Assembly (NCBI GenBank): GCA_932294295.1
Contig: OW028576.1
Coordinates: forward strand, 49,618,199 to 49,682,198
Direction: 5' to 3'
Length of the DNA stretch: 64,000 nucleotides
Origin: Alitta virens
Taxonomy: Eukaryota; Annelida; Polychaeta; Phyllodocida; Nereididae
In this document: positions 1 through 11,525 of the stretch, in pieces
How the letters are laid out: each line of letters starts with the position of its first letter
Numbering within the stretch: the stretch's first letter is position 1
Position numbers and translations under genes: made by a program
The notes under the pieces: model-generated
What the model saw: only the letters and a program-made list of their open reading frames with translations
Databases searched by the model: none
Told to the model about the DNA's origin: nothing

Positions 1-130
1 TGTAAATAATAAATACTTTAAATTCTTTTTATGTAAATAAAATTGTAGAAACTGCGCATAATCTTTGTTATTATTGTCAGTATCCGCTAGGGTGGTCCAA
101 AACTGGAAGTGTTGGAATATTGCAATGGTA

Positions 131-160
131 CAGTCGACCCTCGTTAATCCGAAATGTGCA
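131..160 (+). mobile_element. pogo/Tigger-like terminal inverted repeat, one end only
   Basis: The sequence starting CAGTCGACCCTCGTTAATCC directly follows a TA dinucleotide. It resembles the general form of pogo/Tigger DNA transposon ends (CAGT..ACCCTCGTTA..), which insert at TA. I do not find the matching inverted end in the window, so this is a single end or a broken copy. The family link rests on remembered resemblance, not on a search. Confidence 0.35.
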
Positions 161-339
161 CTGTACATACTGGGTCAAGGGGTATCAGCGCGTCCCCTAG
201 GGGATGCAAAGTATGGTCAAAATGCTGTAGAACAGGGTGTCAGGGTCAAATACACACCGGGATACTCTGCTTGGATACCCAGCAGTCTGTGCGAGCCAGG
301 GCATGGTCAAATAATTGTAGGAAAAGCTTGTCCGTCTCC

Positions 340-430
340 TGCAGATGGCAGTTCGTAGTTGAGCTAATTATAGCTCATTGTGGCTAGACACTACAAATCA
401 GAGGTTGTGGGTTCAAATCTTGACCTTGCA
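340..430 (+). mobile_element. tRNA-like SINE head (A-box and B-box like)
   Basis: A TAGTTGAGCT stretch near 353 and GGGTTCAAATCTTG near 409 have the spacing and form of the internal RNA polymerase III A and B boxes of tRNA-derived SINEs. The cloverleaf is too poor for a functional tRNA. No tail or target duplication was recognised. Confidence 0.35.
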
Positions 431-1003
431 TTTGTTTTACAGATGCATTATTATAATATCATAAACAGCCTGAAAAAAAAACGAAGATATATCGTATCTA
501 TGGATTTCTTTTTAAACATACAGTCCACGGTTCAAATGTAGCAAACGACATAATTATAGTTTTTTTCTACATTTTTCATTTTTTTGGAAAAAGTATCATA
601 TAGATATCAAATTAAAGCCTTCAAAGTGAAAGCACTATTAATTAGATATTTTGAAAGCTAAATTTCATGTATTAATGCATAGTAGTAGAAGAGATGGGAA
701 ATATGAATTTTCAACTTTTCCCCTTCATTATACATGCTTGTATAAACAAGAAATATGATAATATGCACTGATTATTAAAGATTTTTCTAATGTTATCGCC
801 CTCACAATCACACACTAATAATTTCAATGTCACCATAAAAATAATTTTAAAAATCTCGAAAGTTCAATATCTATAGTAGTTTTACTTTTTTATACGGCAA
901 TTTGCCCTTTTCACCCAGACCATGGTTCCCTTACCATGAGTGTCATCATGGGTGTTGATCATGTTAATGACCCTGGTATTTATGAGATTTTCATGCTGAG
1001 TAG
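431..1003. other. AT-rich intergenic stretch, nothing recognised
   Basis: No ORF, splice-bordered island or repeat stands out here. It contains poly-A/T runs only. Confidence 0.6.
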
Positions 1004-1042
1004 CAGGGGCGGATAGAAATTTTTTCAAGGGGGGGGGGTTGA
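1004..1042 (+). mobile_element. hAT-type terminus followed by a G tract
   Basis: CAGGGGCGGATAGAAATTTT is followed by a run of about ten G. CAGGGGCGGAT-type starts next to G tracts are typical of hAT-like non-autonomous elements in marine invertebrate genomes (established pattern, not searched). The partner end and target duplication were not found. Confidence 0.35.
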
Positions 1043-1729
1043 CGAATTTAAAACTAATTGCTGGGACAATTGAATTTTAAATTAAAATGTACTAGGCCAA
1101 GGGAGGAGCTTTTAGTTGTTAATTGTGTCATTCATTTTACTCTCTTCTTCCATTAGTCTAACTGTAAATAACCCCTTTTACTTGTAGAGTCTCTATTCTG
1201 TAAATTATAAAAAGATGCATTTTAAACTTGGTTGATGAATAGTTATTTCCTTTATCGGAGACAGCACAGAATACCTTGTACAGGGGAGGGGCGTTATTTT
1301 AGGTTTATGTTATAATTTATACATTATAATTAATAATTACAGTAATAACCATCATATATATACCATTCAGGTCTATTGGACGATTAACAGTTCAAATAAC
1401 TCGGTATGTAAATCTATTCATAAAAACCTAATTTTATAGCCAAGTATTTTGATACATGACTTGAGAACCTATGCACCCAAATGAAAACAACTGTCTCTAT
1501 CATGATCTCTAGAATTCATTGTAATTTCTCTCTAGTTGAACATCATTTTAGTATGGTTTGCCGTGGAAATATGACAATTCTAAGCCAAGTTATACACAAA
1601 TAAAGATAAATCAAGTGGGAGAGCTTTGGCAAAGTTGTCCTTTGGGGTAGTATACAAATCCTTGGCTAAAAATTTAATTTTTAATCAACATACAGAGTGC
1701 AAAATTGTAATATATTGCTTTGACATATA

Positions 1730-2925
1730 TATATAATTTTTATTGACGGAAGATGTCAGAAAAAAAAGACATATATGTCACAAGTACAAAAGATAAAAAG
1801 AAATCAGAAAAAATAATAATAATAAAAAAAGGGAATACAACAAAGACTATAGTTACAGATGGTTCCAGCCACCGAATTAAAGTATTTACATAGAAGTTAA
1901 AATTAGTTTAGCTGTTTATCCATTCCTTATCAAATTCAATCAGAGTCTTTCATACATACAGCTTGTATCATAAACACAGTTATATTTTACAAATAATATA
2001 TAATACATATTAACATGTTTCAACAAAATACATTCCTTGTATAATGTGTATGATATAACTATTTACAGAATGATTTTACTTCAAAATAGAGCTACATATA
2101 TTAGTTAATAGGATGTATATATGTATATATTTACAGAGATTATATGACTTCACTTCTAGAAAACAAAATCACAAAGAGTTTTCATCGTGGCAGTTCATGT
2201 AGGCAGTTTTAAATTTCAAGATATATATGACTGGGCAATTTTGGAGACGGATGAAGGCATTGTTTAAACATCAGCTTGTAAAATAAATTTTCCTAGGTTT
2301 ATCAGCACCTCAGGCTCCTTAATGTCATTATGGCTTTAAATTTTCCCATGTTGTTAAGTGGTAACTATAATAAGTTACCAATATATTTCCTTGCTATCGT
2401 ATTTAGATTTTCTCGAAATAAAGAGTAGCTTGGACAAGTCACAAGACAGTGTATTTCATCTTCAACTTCATTCAGATTACATTTTATATTTAACATGTAC
2501 TATGTTATTTCTAAAATCTTTCCTGAAAAATTATAAGTCATTACAGATAGGGGTAAAATCAAGCGATGTTCAAAGCCAGACGGGTCAAATTCCATATGGT
2601 CATTATATAGCTCATGCCTGCCTTCTCTCTACCATGGACGTACAGAGTGTATAAGTCTATCTATGTTACCTCCATTTCTCTACTAAGTCCTGACCACCCG
2701 TTTGCTATGTTTCTTTGTATCCATGCTAATATAGATACACAGTCAGCACCTTTGGTTTGCATTACGTTACTTACAAATGTCGCTGTTTCAAGTTGGACAT
2801 TACTATTAAAAAAGATAGATTTATCAACATCATCAATATTAGTGAATATTTGGAACATTTCATAGGCTTTCAGAGATAAGCCTATAGTCCTGGCTTTGAG
2901 AAAATAGATTTTCTCCAATCATATG
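1730..2925 (-). mobile_element. decayed LINE, C-terminal region and 3' UTR
   Basis: The minus strand between about 2480 and 2399 reads EDEIHCLVTCPSYSLFREN. This is the H-x4-C-P-x-Y-x4-R signature at the C-terminus of many LINE ORF2 proteins (the cysteine/histidine knuckle after the reverse transcriptase). Upstream on the same strand, 2918 to 2661, an open stretch (..ILAWIQRNIANGWSG..) fits the degenerate segment that precedes it. Several stops and frame changes interrupt the copy, so it is dead and 5'-truncated. The 3' end appears to lie near 1730-1745, in an ..AATAAAAATT(AT)n-like tail. The clade is not assignable by eye. Confidence 0.6.
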
Positions 2926-4076
2926 AAATTCATCTTCAATTAATCTTCGAGAAATTAGACCAGGAGGGGACACTCTGACTTGCAACATAAACATGATCTA
3001 ATTAAAGTCTGTATTCATTCAGATTATTAAGCAAATTAGTATCAGGGAAAGAAAAAGCCTTTCATGTGTCATGCTTCTTAAAAGGTACTCTCCTTAGCAG
3101 AATTTGTTCTGCACAGTTATTTACACTAAAGTTTATTATTTTATTCCCACATAAAAGCTAGTGATGTGGTCTACAATTAGAGACTTTTCTTTTTGACCGA
3201 GATATGGTTAAAGATAATAAACGTCAATAACCTTTTTTTCCAGTTATTACATAAAACCCGCAAATACTCTTCAATATGAAAGTAAAAATCCTGGTTAATA
3301 AAATGATAATAGATCAAAATATTCCATGATATACACTAAACCACACACTGACTATGACATTTGGTGCACAATAACCTTTTGGATAAGGCACTAAAATTTA
3401 AACTCACTTGGATGAGTAGTTATTAAGAAATGCTGAGTTAATGCCAATTGTAGTGTATGGTGTTTATTTCAATATTTAGTAGACATGCCACAGAAAGCCA
3501 TTAATATAGCTTACACCATTTTGCATGCAAAACTTAACCATCTGTGTACACCATAACAGGTATTATTATACATTGTTACCAGACTAAAGGGTTCTCTCTC
3601 TGTATATTGTCTTAGTTTTTCATATGCCTTTGATTGATTGATTGAAGTGTTTTTTTAGCCAAATTCAACCATGCCAACATATCTTTGGGGAAAGCAACTG
3701 AAAATCCATATTGAAAAAGTAACCTATATATGTTTTAAAGAAATCTCAACTTAGGCCTATCAACAAATATAATCAAATGAAGCTGAGGAAAGATACATGA
3801 AAACCTTAATTCTTTACAGACAATGAAGCTCATCACTGAGTAACAGCAATTTCAACCTGGAGTCATAACCCGATATGGGCATAGGCCCCAGGGACCTCCA
3901 GGCTTCCGTAATCAAATCTTGTAACCGCCTGCCCCATCACTTGGCTATACTTCAATTGCTTCTTGGACTTAAATCTGGAAAGTGTAATAAGCCTATCATA
4001 TTTGGACACTAATTTCCTGAGCATTCTATGTCAGCAACACAATAAACTTGGATAAGTGCTATTAAATTGCCTTGAA
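2926..4076. other. intergenic, no gene recognised
   Basis: AT-rich sequence without convincing ORFs, apart from the short GATT tract noted separately. Confidence 0.5.
3626..3662 (-). repeat. (GATT)n tract, possible LINE/SINE 3' tail
   Basis: Read on the minus strand this is ..AACACTTCAATCAATCAATC, a short tetranucleotide tail of the kind left at the 3' end of non-LTR retroelements. No body was recognised beyond it. Confidence 0.3.
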
Positions 4077-4118
4077 ATGGGTCGGAAACGTAAATTTTTT
4101 GGAAACCTGTTTTAACAG

Positions 4119-4268
4119 CCAAGGTGTTCCGTGCTGGCCATAGGGTCAAGACAATGAAAATTCCCTTTAATCTGTGTCCGCCAGAAGATAAGCAATTACC
4201 TCTTCCAACACAAGAACCATCAACCTCGACAGATCAGGTACAATCATCACCTTTGGACACCCAGCAAG
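4119..4268 (+). CDS. KDZ-like exon 1 (basic N-terminus)
   Basis: Follows ttttaacag and ends at caag/gtaagt. It encodes KVFRAGHRVKTMKIPFN followed by a Pro/Gln/Ser/Thr-rich linker, typical of the region before the cysteine cluster. It ends with one base of a codon (phase 1), which matches an acceptor at 5516 and gives a Glu codon across the junction. The true 5' end may lie upstream. Confidence 0.5.
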
Positions 4269-5516
4269 GTAAGTCAATCATAATTTATTCACTTTCCTTT
4301 TAAGGTTATTTCTTGATATTAAACGATCTTGCATGTATATTCAATTTTACCTTAATAAATCATGTACAAAGTGAATAGCTTCCAGTCATTGTTGCAAAAA
4401 AATGGTAATACAAAGTGTAAACTTTCAATTCATAACATTAAAATCTGGGAGAAATTAAGGTAGGCTTATAGTATAATGTTTAGTTGATTTAAGTGACTGA
4501 AGTACATATCTTTTTATGGGACCTTGAATATAAACTTCATGCTTTTTTTGTTAATACAATGTTAATAACACCACCTATTAAACAATTAACCACAACAAAG
4601 CTGTACTGGGCTCTCTCTCTATATATAAACCTTTCCCTCCGTTATCAGATTCTCCATGGATCAGCTTTTATGACCTTATCAGAATGCCCTTGCTGCTGGC
4701 AGTTAAAAATATTTTATGCTGCCATGGTGCACTGCACCACCCATGGGTGTTTATGAGCACACTTTTTTTTGCTTTGAGCAATATATTGGCAGATAAATTT
4801 CATCTCCTGTGCCTTTCAGTTATTATGAAGGGGGGGGGGGGGCATCTACACATGCTAAGGAATTTTATTATAGCAAAATGATATATTTTTTCCCCCTTTC
4901 TTAACTTTTCCCGCATTTAAATAGCACTAAAAACTTGGGATTGTACAAAAACCTGATATTCAGGAATGTCCAAACACCACACATGTTTGTGACCAAAATT
5001 TCCCTATTAATCTGTCATCATCCAGAAAATTAAAAGAAACCACTCTTTCTAGGATATTTACAGAAAACAAAAACCTGTAGTTATAAGAGATAATACGGCC
5101 AATCCTTATGTTTCAGTAAATTCCATTGCCACAGTTATTCCACAAGTACATATTTCAAAACAGTTGTGAATCAAATGTAACATATTATTTCAACAACTGA
5201 AACTTATACCTGAATATCAATGGGCACAATAACTTAAACTTTACTATTATTACAATTTGTAATAATCCTGCAATTAGATTTTTTACTGTTACTTCAGTGT
5301 TAATTGAGAGGCTTTTTTTAACAGTTAATGGTGTGACATGCATGCAGGTAATTGTTATAGTTTACGGCTGCTCTTCATATATGAAAAAATTAAAAAAGGC
5401 ATTTGATACGAGATACATAATACATCAATCAATATGAATAGCCTATATTATTTTATGTTTACACAACATAAACATATTTCAGATGTTGGAGTGGATATGT
5501 CATAATAAATTTCCAG

Positions 5517-5761
5517 AAACTGTGAGAGACTCATGTCAAAGACAAGAAAATCTGCACATTCAATGGGACAGCATTCTCCGACCATTGGTGTTGTCATATT
5601 ATGAAACAAAGGCACCTGCAACAACAACTTGTTTTCTCTGTGGGGCATCTGATGAGAATATCATTTGGTGTCGTGATTGTGGCCCAATGGCATACATGTG
5701 CCATGAATGTGCGACAAGAATCCTTGATGTTTCGATAATGCATGATCCCTATGAATGGCAG
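5517..5761 (+). CDS. KDZ-like exon 2 (CxC zinc cluster)
   Basis: Encodes TVRDSCQRQENLHIQWDSIL, then three CxxC-type pairs (CFLC, CRDC, CHEC) and HDPYEWQ. The spacing fits the CxC domain found N-terminal to KDZ transposases. The frame is also open upstream to 5483, where a stronger acceptor (atatttcag) ends at 5482. That acceptor does not match the phase of exon 1 but could be used with another first exon. Confidence 0.6.
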
Positions 5762-5934
5762 GTATGTCGCATGAATTAAGTTACTGGATAACTAGACATA
5801 CAGTACTTATTAGCATAGCATTCAGGATTATCGATTAAATTCTGTCAATGTGAGTGAAAGAATGATATCAACATATCCATGTCACTAAATACTATATGTC
5901 ATTACATGTTGATTGCAAATTATGCATTGATTAG

Positions 5935-6040
5935 GGAAACCTGTTCGTGAGATTTAAACACAGGAAGCAACTGAAAACGCCTCATCAGAGAGACTGTAAT
6001 GGAAGTAGTGCAGCGTACATTACTGTTGTCGACATGTCAG
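5935..6040 (+). CDS. KDZ-like exon 3
   Basis: Phase 0 after tgcattgattag. It encodes LFVRFKHRKQLKTPHQRDC and ITVVDMS, and ends in phase 1 at gtcag/gtacac. This corresponds to the segment between the cysteine cluster and the VxVxDxxGRQ motif in KDZ N-termini. The phases on both sides agree with the neighbouring exons, which is the main support. Confidence 0.55.
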
Positions 6041-6914
6041 GTACACTTCTCAAAATGTCATACTTTTGATTAATTGATGATTTACATTGCATATATTTTT
6101 GGAAATTTACTGTAAGTTTAAACTTAAATGAAGGAAATAAAAAGCACCACCAACTTTTTATTTTACCATCCACAAGTATTATTACTTTTAATTTACAACT
6201 ACAAATTTGACACTCGTGCTTGCTTTTGATAAAGAGTATTATCCATCTAATATTATGAGAAGAGCCTTTGATCTGATTGTAGTGAATATACAGTTCAACA
6301 AAATCTAATCCTTCCTTAATATTTGTAATCAACTGTATAAGTAGCTGAATTTCAAAGGTAATTCAAGTGTCATAAAGTGGTTAAACCATGGCGCCTCCAC
6401 CGTTAATTATACTTTATGGGTCATGTCGCCTGTCAACTGTAGAAATTTATTAATGGGGTGTTATGACCATTAATCCCAGATGTTCACCATAATTCTAATA
6501 ACATCAGATAACAACACGGAGTAAAAATTATTAGCCATTATGACTGTTATATTTGGTCAATAATTGTAGCATATAGAATATTTATCATTTGTAGTGCAAT
6601 GTGTATTGTTACTTTTGTTAATTCAAATTTCCTTTAATTGGAGAGTGACCTCCCTGTGAAGACAATATTTGGGAGTGCCTCCCTGTTATGTGATGCCTAT
6701 GGCACAATTCCATGCTTCAGTTAATTTCCCATACATGGGCAGACTTGACCTGATTATTAATAACTACCAATTAGCAAGCAGTATTAATAAACTTCCTGTG
6801 ACCAGTTCAAAATTTGTCATTCTGCAAGATGACTGATAACTGAAGACATGTTAATTATTTGTAAGACACTGAAGTTACGTAATTTCTACATGTGCTCAAT
6901 GTTTCTTATTAACT

Positions 6915-7020
6915 GTTATAAATGTCAACTCATGAATGATGCTCAATCTTTATTCACACAAACACTCACATGTGTGCGTGAATAAAGATTGAGCATCATT
7001 CATGAGTTGACATTTATAAC
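6915..7020. repeat. perfect inverted repeat, 43-bp arms, 20-bp loop
   Basis: 6915-6957 is exactly the reverse complement of 6978-7020 and is separated by 20 bp (ACAAACACTCACATGTGTGC). It lies in the intron between KDZ-like exons 3 and 4. No target duplication was recognised. It could be a foldback insertion, a replication-template-switch product or a hairpin RNA source. Confidence 0.95.
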
Positions 7021-7418
7021 AATGACCCTAAAAATACCGAAAATGTTTTATTTTCTCAGAAGTAGCTGGATAAATGATTAATTTTAAGATAATGCATTAC
7101 ATTTTTTTATATACATAGTTTAGCAATGTATTTTTGATGGTTAATGGATAGTACATTGTTACTCTTGTGGTCACTGACTTTTCTTTTCGTTACCTGTGAA
7201 TTGTCTGTAAGGAGTCAAAATCAAAGTCAACAATTGTAGCCAAATACTTTACTATTTGCAATGCTTTATCAAATACCTTTATCATTCAGACGGGTTTTTG
7301 AACGTTAAAGAAGAGTTACTAGATTTCCATCAGTGACATTCCCCTTTCTCAGTTGCGGTGATATTTCGATTTATAAATTTAAACATGGCACATCATGCCT
7401 TTCTGTGTTTATTTACAG

Positions 7419-7911
7419 CTCGCCAACACAACATTGAAGTATTTTCCTGTGAACATCAGAGTATAGCAAGTGTCTTGGTGCAATCAGGATTGTGGCCAGC
7501 AACTCCAACTCAGCCCAGGAGTGCCATGGATTTTAGTTTTTTGCAACTTTATAACAGCATGTTGCTTTAGGGCCATTTGCCCAAAAAGCTTTCTGCAAAA
7601 GTATGGGCCATTTCAAGCGACAACACAGTAATTCTCCTGACCATGTAAGGTCTGCATTTTGTAAAGCCTTAAAAGATTTAGTTAAGGGCAACAACCCAAA
7701 TAATGCCTTAAAAATCATTAACACAACTGGTATTGATGATTCTACTAGCTACCCTCAAACCATTACTTTCTAAATTCAGGTTGATGTTTACCGGATGTTA
7801 TGCGGAGAAAGTGGACAGCAATATATGAGATTTTGCAACATGGTCCACAAGCTGTCATTAATTTGTGAGGACCACATACGTGATGACAGCAAATGCCCAA
7901 TTTGTGCCACC
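7419..7911 (+). pseudogene. KDZ-like exon 4 with frameshift and nonsense codon
   Basis: After tttatttacag the exon encodes RQHNIEVFSC, SGLWPATPTQP and LQLYNSMLL, then TAG at 7568-7570. One frame over, from 7570, it continues with GPFAQKAFCKSMGHF and KALKDLVKGN to TAA at 7771, and resumes with VDVYRMLCGESGQQY and DSKCPICAT before a gtaagt donor at 7912. The order (GxWPATP, then LxLY, then AFC, then CPIC) matches KDZ proteins and supports a single exon damaged by one indel and one stop. Separate exons with short introns are the alternative. Confidence 0.55.
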
Positions 7912-8500
7912 GTAAGTTAAATAAAAATCTGGTGTCTCATGAGTCAAATGTTAATGTAAGATGTTTCTGTCTTGTATTTATAGAATAAAGCTGTTTACAT
8001 AATTATCTATGAATGTATTTATGGCAACTGATGTGATAATGGTCAATAAATTAATTTAGACAAGATTCATGATTTTGTATTTGATAATACTGGAGTATGA
8101 TTTATCTCTGAAGAAAAAGGTGCTTATAGTCAATAGACTTAATTCAGAATAAAATTTCTTTGGCTAACCACCAAAATAGTTAAATCACCTACAATGCAAT
8201 TAAGAGTGTTTTAATTGAGCCTTTCTTTGTCTAAAAGACTTGGAAGTGACTGTAATCAGTACTGTTCAATAGACCACCGTTCCTCAGTTACTGCATATAA
8301 TTTTGGCTGAATCATTTTTCGTTTTGTCACCTGAATATGTGTAGATGTGTAACATGGTGTGGACTCCAAGCCTTATCCTCTCATCGTTACAGCTGCCTCT
8401 GGCAGCTTGTCAAATAAGCTATAAGCTTCAGACAGTAGCATTGAGACGGTAACTTATAATTGAATGAATGTGGGACCTGGAACAAATAAATGTTACAGAG
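7912..8500. other. no catalytic KDZ exon recognised
   Basis: I looked for the first catalytic Asp motif (D..FGL or D..F.L type) expected after CPIC and did not find it. The stretch is AT-rich with no good exon candidate. Confidence 0.4.
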
Positions 8501-8502
8501 CC

Positions 8503-8649
8503 TACAGAGGGCACTACCACCGTAGCAGATAACAAGACAATATAATATGATGTCACTACACCATTGTTACATGGATGACGTACGTCACAAGATATAGATG
8601 ACGTCATTAAACAATACTTATCTGCTACAGTGACAGTGACCTCTGTTGG
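8503..8649. mobile_element. small MITE with imperfect terminal inverted repeats
   Basis: The left arm (ACAGAGGGCACTACCACCGT, then AGCAGATAA) and right arm (TTATCTGCTACAGTGACAGT, then GACCTCTG) are imperfect inverted repeats of about 32 bp, roughly three quarters identical. The centre contains TGACGTCA (8599-8606) and GACGTACGTC. The class was not identified. Confidence 0.55.
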
Positions 8650-9259
8650 TACTTTACTTCCCCTCACTACACCCTGCCAGCAGACCTGTTCAAGCAAGAG
8701 CCTTTCTCAACTCCCTGTGGACTATACAATCATTACACAGAATTATCTGCAGAGGGCTAACTCTGCAATCACCATCACTGTCCATAGCCAGCACCCCCAT
8801 TTACCCCTGTGTGGAGTCGAGGAAAGAGTTACCACTGGTTACAGAGGACCTGCTCAGTTCCTTCATGCCATACTGTTACACAGGGTTCCCACTCCTTTCT
8901 CAAGTTCAAATTCAAGGTTTATTCCAGGTTTTTCCAGGCTGCCGAACCCAATTTTCAAGGCATAAATTAAAATAGAGAGGCTTCGAACATTTTAAAAGTT
9001 ATGACTATAGGCAGCTGTGTTGTCCAAATCATAAATTCACTTGTACATAATTGATGGTATCCAGCCATTTCAGGTATGTACCATTTAAACATCACAATCT
9101 GAATAATCAATTAGAATTAGAATTCAGTATATGTCCTTAATAATAAATAGAATACCATCTCCAAAAGCAATTTGTGTCCTTTAGATTGAAATACCATATA
9201 ATTACAATCTCCAAAATGCAATTTGTGTCCTTCTGAAGAAATTTTCTTCTACTCGCACT

Positions 9260-9478
9260 GAATTCTAATAACTAAGTGTTACTAAATTGCAATTCAGTCT
9301 ACCTCTAGTCTCAGGTATTATTGTGGCACATACCCACAATTTCAAGGCTATTCCTAACCGGGAAACAGTATAGCAACGATTTTCTTGGATTTTCGGTAGG
9401 AGTGGGAACCGGCATACATGCGGGGGCTCGAACTTGCACAGTTTGCAGATGAGCACCTTACCTAGTAGACCACAGCTT
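9260..9478 (-). mobile_element. tRNA-derived SINE-like element
   Basis: On the minus strand from about 9478: TGGTCTACTAGG (A-box like), then AGTTCGAGCCCCC (B-box like) about 40 nt later, followed by an unrelated body toward 9260. This is the layout of a tRNA-headed SINE. The acceptor stem does not close, so it is not a working tRNA gene. Confidence 0.5.
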
Positions 9479-9637
9479 GTTTCACTGGGTATTCAAAATA
9501 ATGTCAATATAGAAAACAAAGTATGTTCTGTAAATAAAAATTTTTCTTTAATAACCATCTTAGAATTATAAATCGTAATAAACCAATTCATTTAGCAAAA
9601 ATTAAAGTCTTATACGAATCAATAATAAAAAATATTC

Positions 9638-9760
9638 AGTGTAGATAGATAGATAGATAAATTTTATTTGACCATACGGAGTCAGTTTTGACCCATTCGT
9701 CATAAACGAGGTACATAGAATGCACAATACATTGTTAATACAGACATAAAAATTACATAT
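9638..9760 (-). mobile_element. LINE 3' tail with (ATCT)n
   Basis: On the minus strand: TCCGTATGGTCAAATAAAAT, then TTATCTATCTATCTATC. An AATAAA followed by a simple tetranucleotide run is the usual 3' end of CR1/L2-type LINEs in invertebrates. The upstream extent is unclear. AATGCACAATACATTG at about 9718 resembles 53499, near another such tail. Confidence 0.45.
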
Positions 9761-10560
9761 ATTGAATATACTAACTAAATACTACTTCAAGAACTACTGA
9801 TCCAAATATTATATATCTCATTTTCTATACTATAGCATCACAGTGAACACATCTCATAATACTGAATATCATAATACTGAAAAATTTAAATAAAATAATA
9901 ATATATGAAATAAATCACAATCTCACAGTAGCTGTTATATAATGCCTAGCACCAGGTTTACTGCACCATCCAAAATTTTTAACATTTTGCTAAATTACAT
10001 GAGGGTTATAGGCCTCATTGTCCAAGAGTTTATAAATATATAAATATATACATGTATATAAAATTAATAATCATCTGAACTATAATTATGATATAGTTAA
10101 TTGTAATGAAAATATATGGAAAATCATGGCACAAAAAAGCACAATCTGTATCATTGTCATGCAATGTAATAACAAACATATATTCACAAAAGAGAGTATA
10201 TTAATTATAAGTATATCAAAACTGCAGAGGCAGGTATCTATGATGAATTTACAGTATGCCTCCATGATATATTTCAAGTGACATTCATGAATATCAAATT
10301 GTTTAAATGATACAGATTGAAACTAGTTCAACATTCATAAAACAGCCACGCGGAAGTCTTAAATGATATTTGACACTTTATATACATAAAAAAATTGTAC
10401 ATGCTACATGTTGGACATCACAATTGTTAATAGCACGTTAGGGTATTACAAAATAAATTGTCCTGAAAATCATGGCTATAAAATACAAAAAGATGAACAT
10501 TGAAGTATCATACTATACTGAACATCACATATGCTCAACATAACAGCCAAGCTCCCTTGA
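9761..10560. other. AT-rich intergenic, nothing recognised
   Basis: May include the body of the LINE whose tail lies at 9.64-9.76 kb, but no protein motif was visible. Confidence 0.4.
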
Positions 10561-10565
10561 ACAAC

Positions 10566-10635
10566 CAGGTGCAGAGAAGTTTGAACCCACAACCTGTGCA
10601 TTAGCAGTGAAACATTGCCAGCCCAAACTTATACA
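10566..10635 (-). mobile_element. tRNA-like SINE head
   Basis: The minus strand carries GGTTGTGGGTTCAAAC (B-box like, 10579-10594), with a TGGCAATG..CACTGC stretch upstream in the A-box position. It abuts the long hairpin that begins at 10636. Confidence 0.35.
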
Positions 10636-10780
10636 TGGCCAAATGTGCTACGTGCGTTTTCCATGAGAAGGATAAACGCATGGAAAACGCATGGTTTGGC
10701 CTCATTATAATTAGCTAAAAACCATGTGTTTTCCATGCGTTTATCCTTCTCATGGAAAACGCACGTGGCACATTTGGCCA
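10636..10780. repeat. long inverted repeat, 62-bp arms, 21-bp loop
   Basis: 10636-10697 pairs with 10719-10780 at 60 of 62 positions. Both differences are transitions, which would still pair as G-U in one RNA strand. Each arm also contains a smaller inverted repeat (CGTTTTCCAT..ATGGAAAACG), so the structure is nested. This looks like a recent foldback element or a hairpin-forming insertion. Confidence 0.93.
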
Positions 10781-10799
10781 GCAGTACTTAATTTCTTTA

Positions 10800-10985
10800 A
10801 ATGTTAACATGTTGACATCTACATCTTGACACATCTGCATCTTGACATATTGACATTAACATTTTGACATGTCAACATCTTAACATCAGCATCTGTGTAG
10901 TGACATTTTAACATTTCGGCATCTTAACATCAACATGCAGAAATGCTGACATGCTGGCACAGATTAACATCTACACAGAGAGGAC
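10800..10985. repeat. degenerate TTAACATC-type minisatellite
   Basis: Loose repeats of ACATCTTGACAT / ACATTTTAACATC / ATCTTAACATCAGC. The word set is the same as in the larger array at 16.4-17.5 kb, mostly in reverse-complement form. Confidence 0.6.
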
Positions 10986-11525
10986 AGTGCCAAATGTCAG
11001 TCTGTTCAGTTTTCAATACAGCAAAGTATGCAACTTCAGAGAAATGTGTCCAATCTGTATACTGATCTATTGTTAACATCTCAGCATTATGTGCATCATA
11101 ATACAGTCTAATAATTATATCATAATAAATAATACACTAAATACACAAAAAAAGATTTTTTCAGCTTGGAACAAATATTTAGAAAATCGTCATTTGTTTG
11201 CGAGGCCACTGTCACTGTTGTGTCAAGCCATGTGCTTGCTTGCACAGGCTGTGTGCGATCAAATTTCTCGCTTAGATTGGGATTTTTCAAGGGAATAACG
11301 GCCCCCTGTGCCCTGTTAATGTGGTGAGTATGTCGATAAAACTTTAATCAGCTAGGTTTGAGGCATTGACAATGCTTTACAGTTCGTGTTCAATTTTTAA
11401 AGGATTATACTTTTTGTTTACACGCGAAAACGTCAACACCCAAATATCAACAACCATATTTCAACACCAAAAACGGTTACATGACTTTTTATAACAAAAA
11501 CATCTATCTCTACCATTTGGGTGAC

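Larger units (their letters stand above)
4119..7911 (+). pseudogene. KDZ-type transposase, N-terminal half, four exons, disabled
   Basis: Four plus-strand exons join in phase: 4119-4268, 5517-5761, 5935-6040 and 7419-7911. Each has an AG acceptor and a GT donor (gtaagt, gtatgt, gtacac, gtaagt). The joined reading shows FRAGHRVKT near the start, then a cysteine cluster (CFLCG, WCRDCG, YMCHECA, then H), VVDMSARQHNIEVFSC, and SGLWPATPTQP. This is the layout of the CxC zinc-binding N-terminal region of Kyakuja-Dileera-Zisupton (KDZ) transposases and their echinoderm/fungal relatives (family knowledge). The catalytic DDE half was not found downstream. The last exon needs a frame change at about 7567-7571 and contains TAA at 7771-7773, so this copy is a pseudogene unless further introns remove those sites. 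The start is uncertain: ATG at 4154 is in frame, while an ATG at 4077 encoding MGRKRKF is out of frame with it. Confidence 0.65.

Noticed and set aside
8630..8975. Two overlapping plus-strand ORFs of about 110 codons
   Set aside because: Different frames of the same DNA, the first starting in the MITE, with no recognisable domain. Checked as the missing KDZ catalytic half and did not match.
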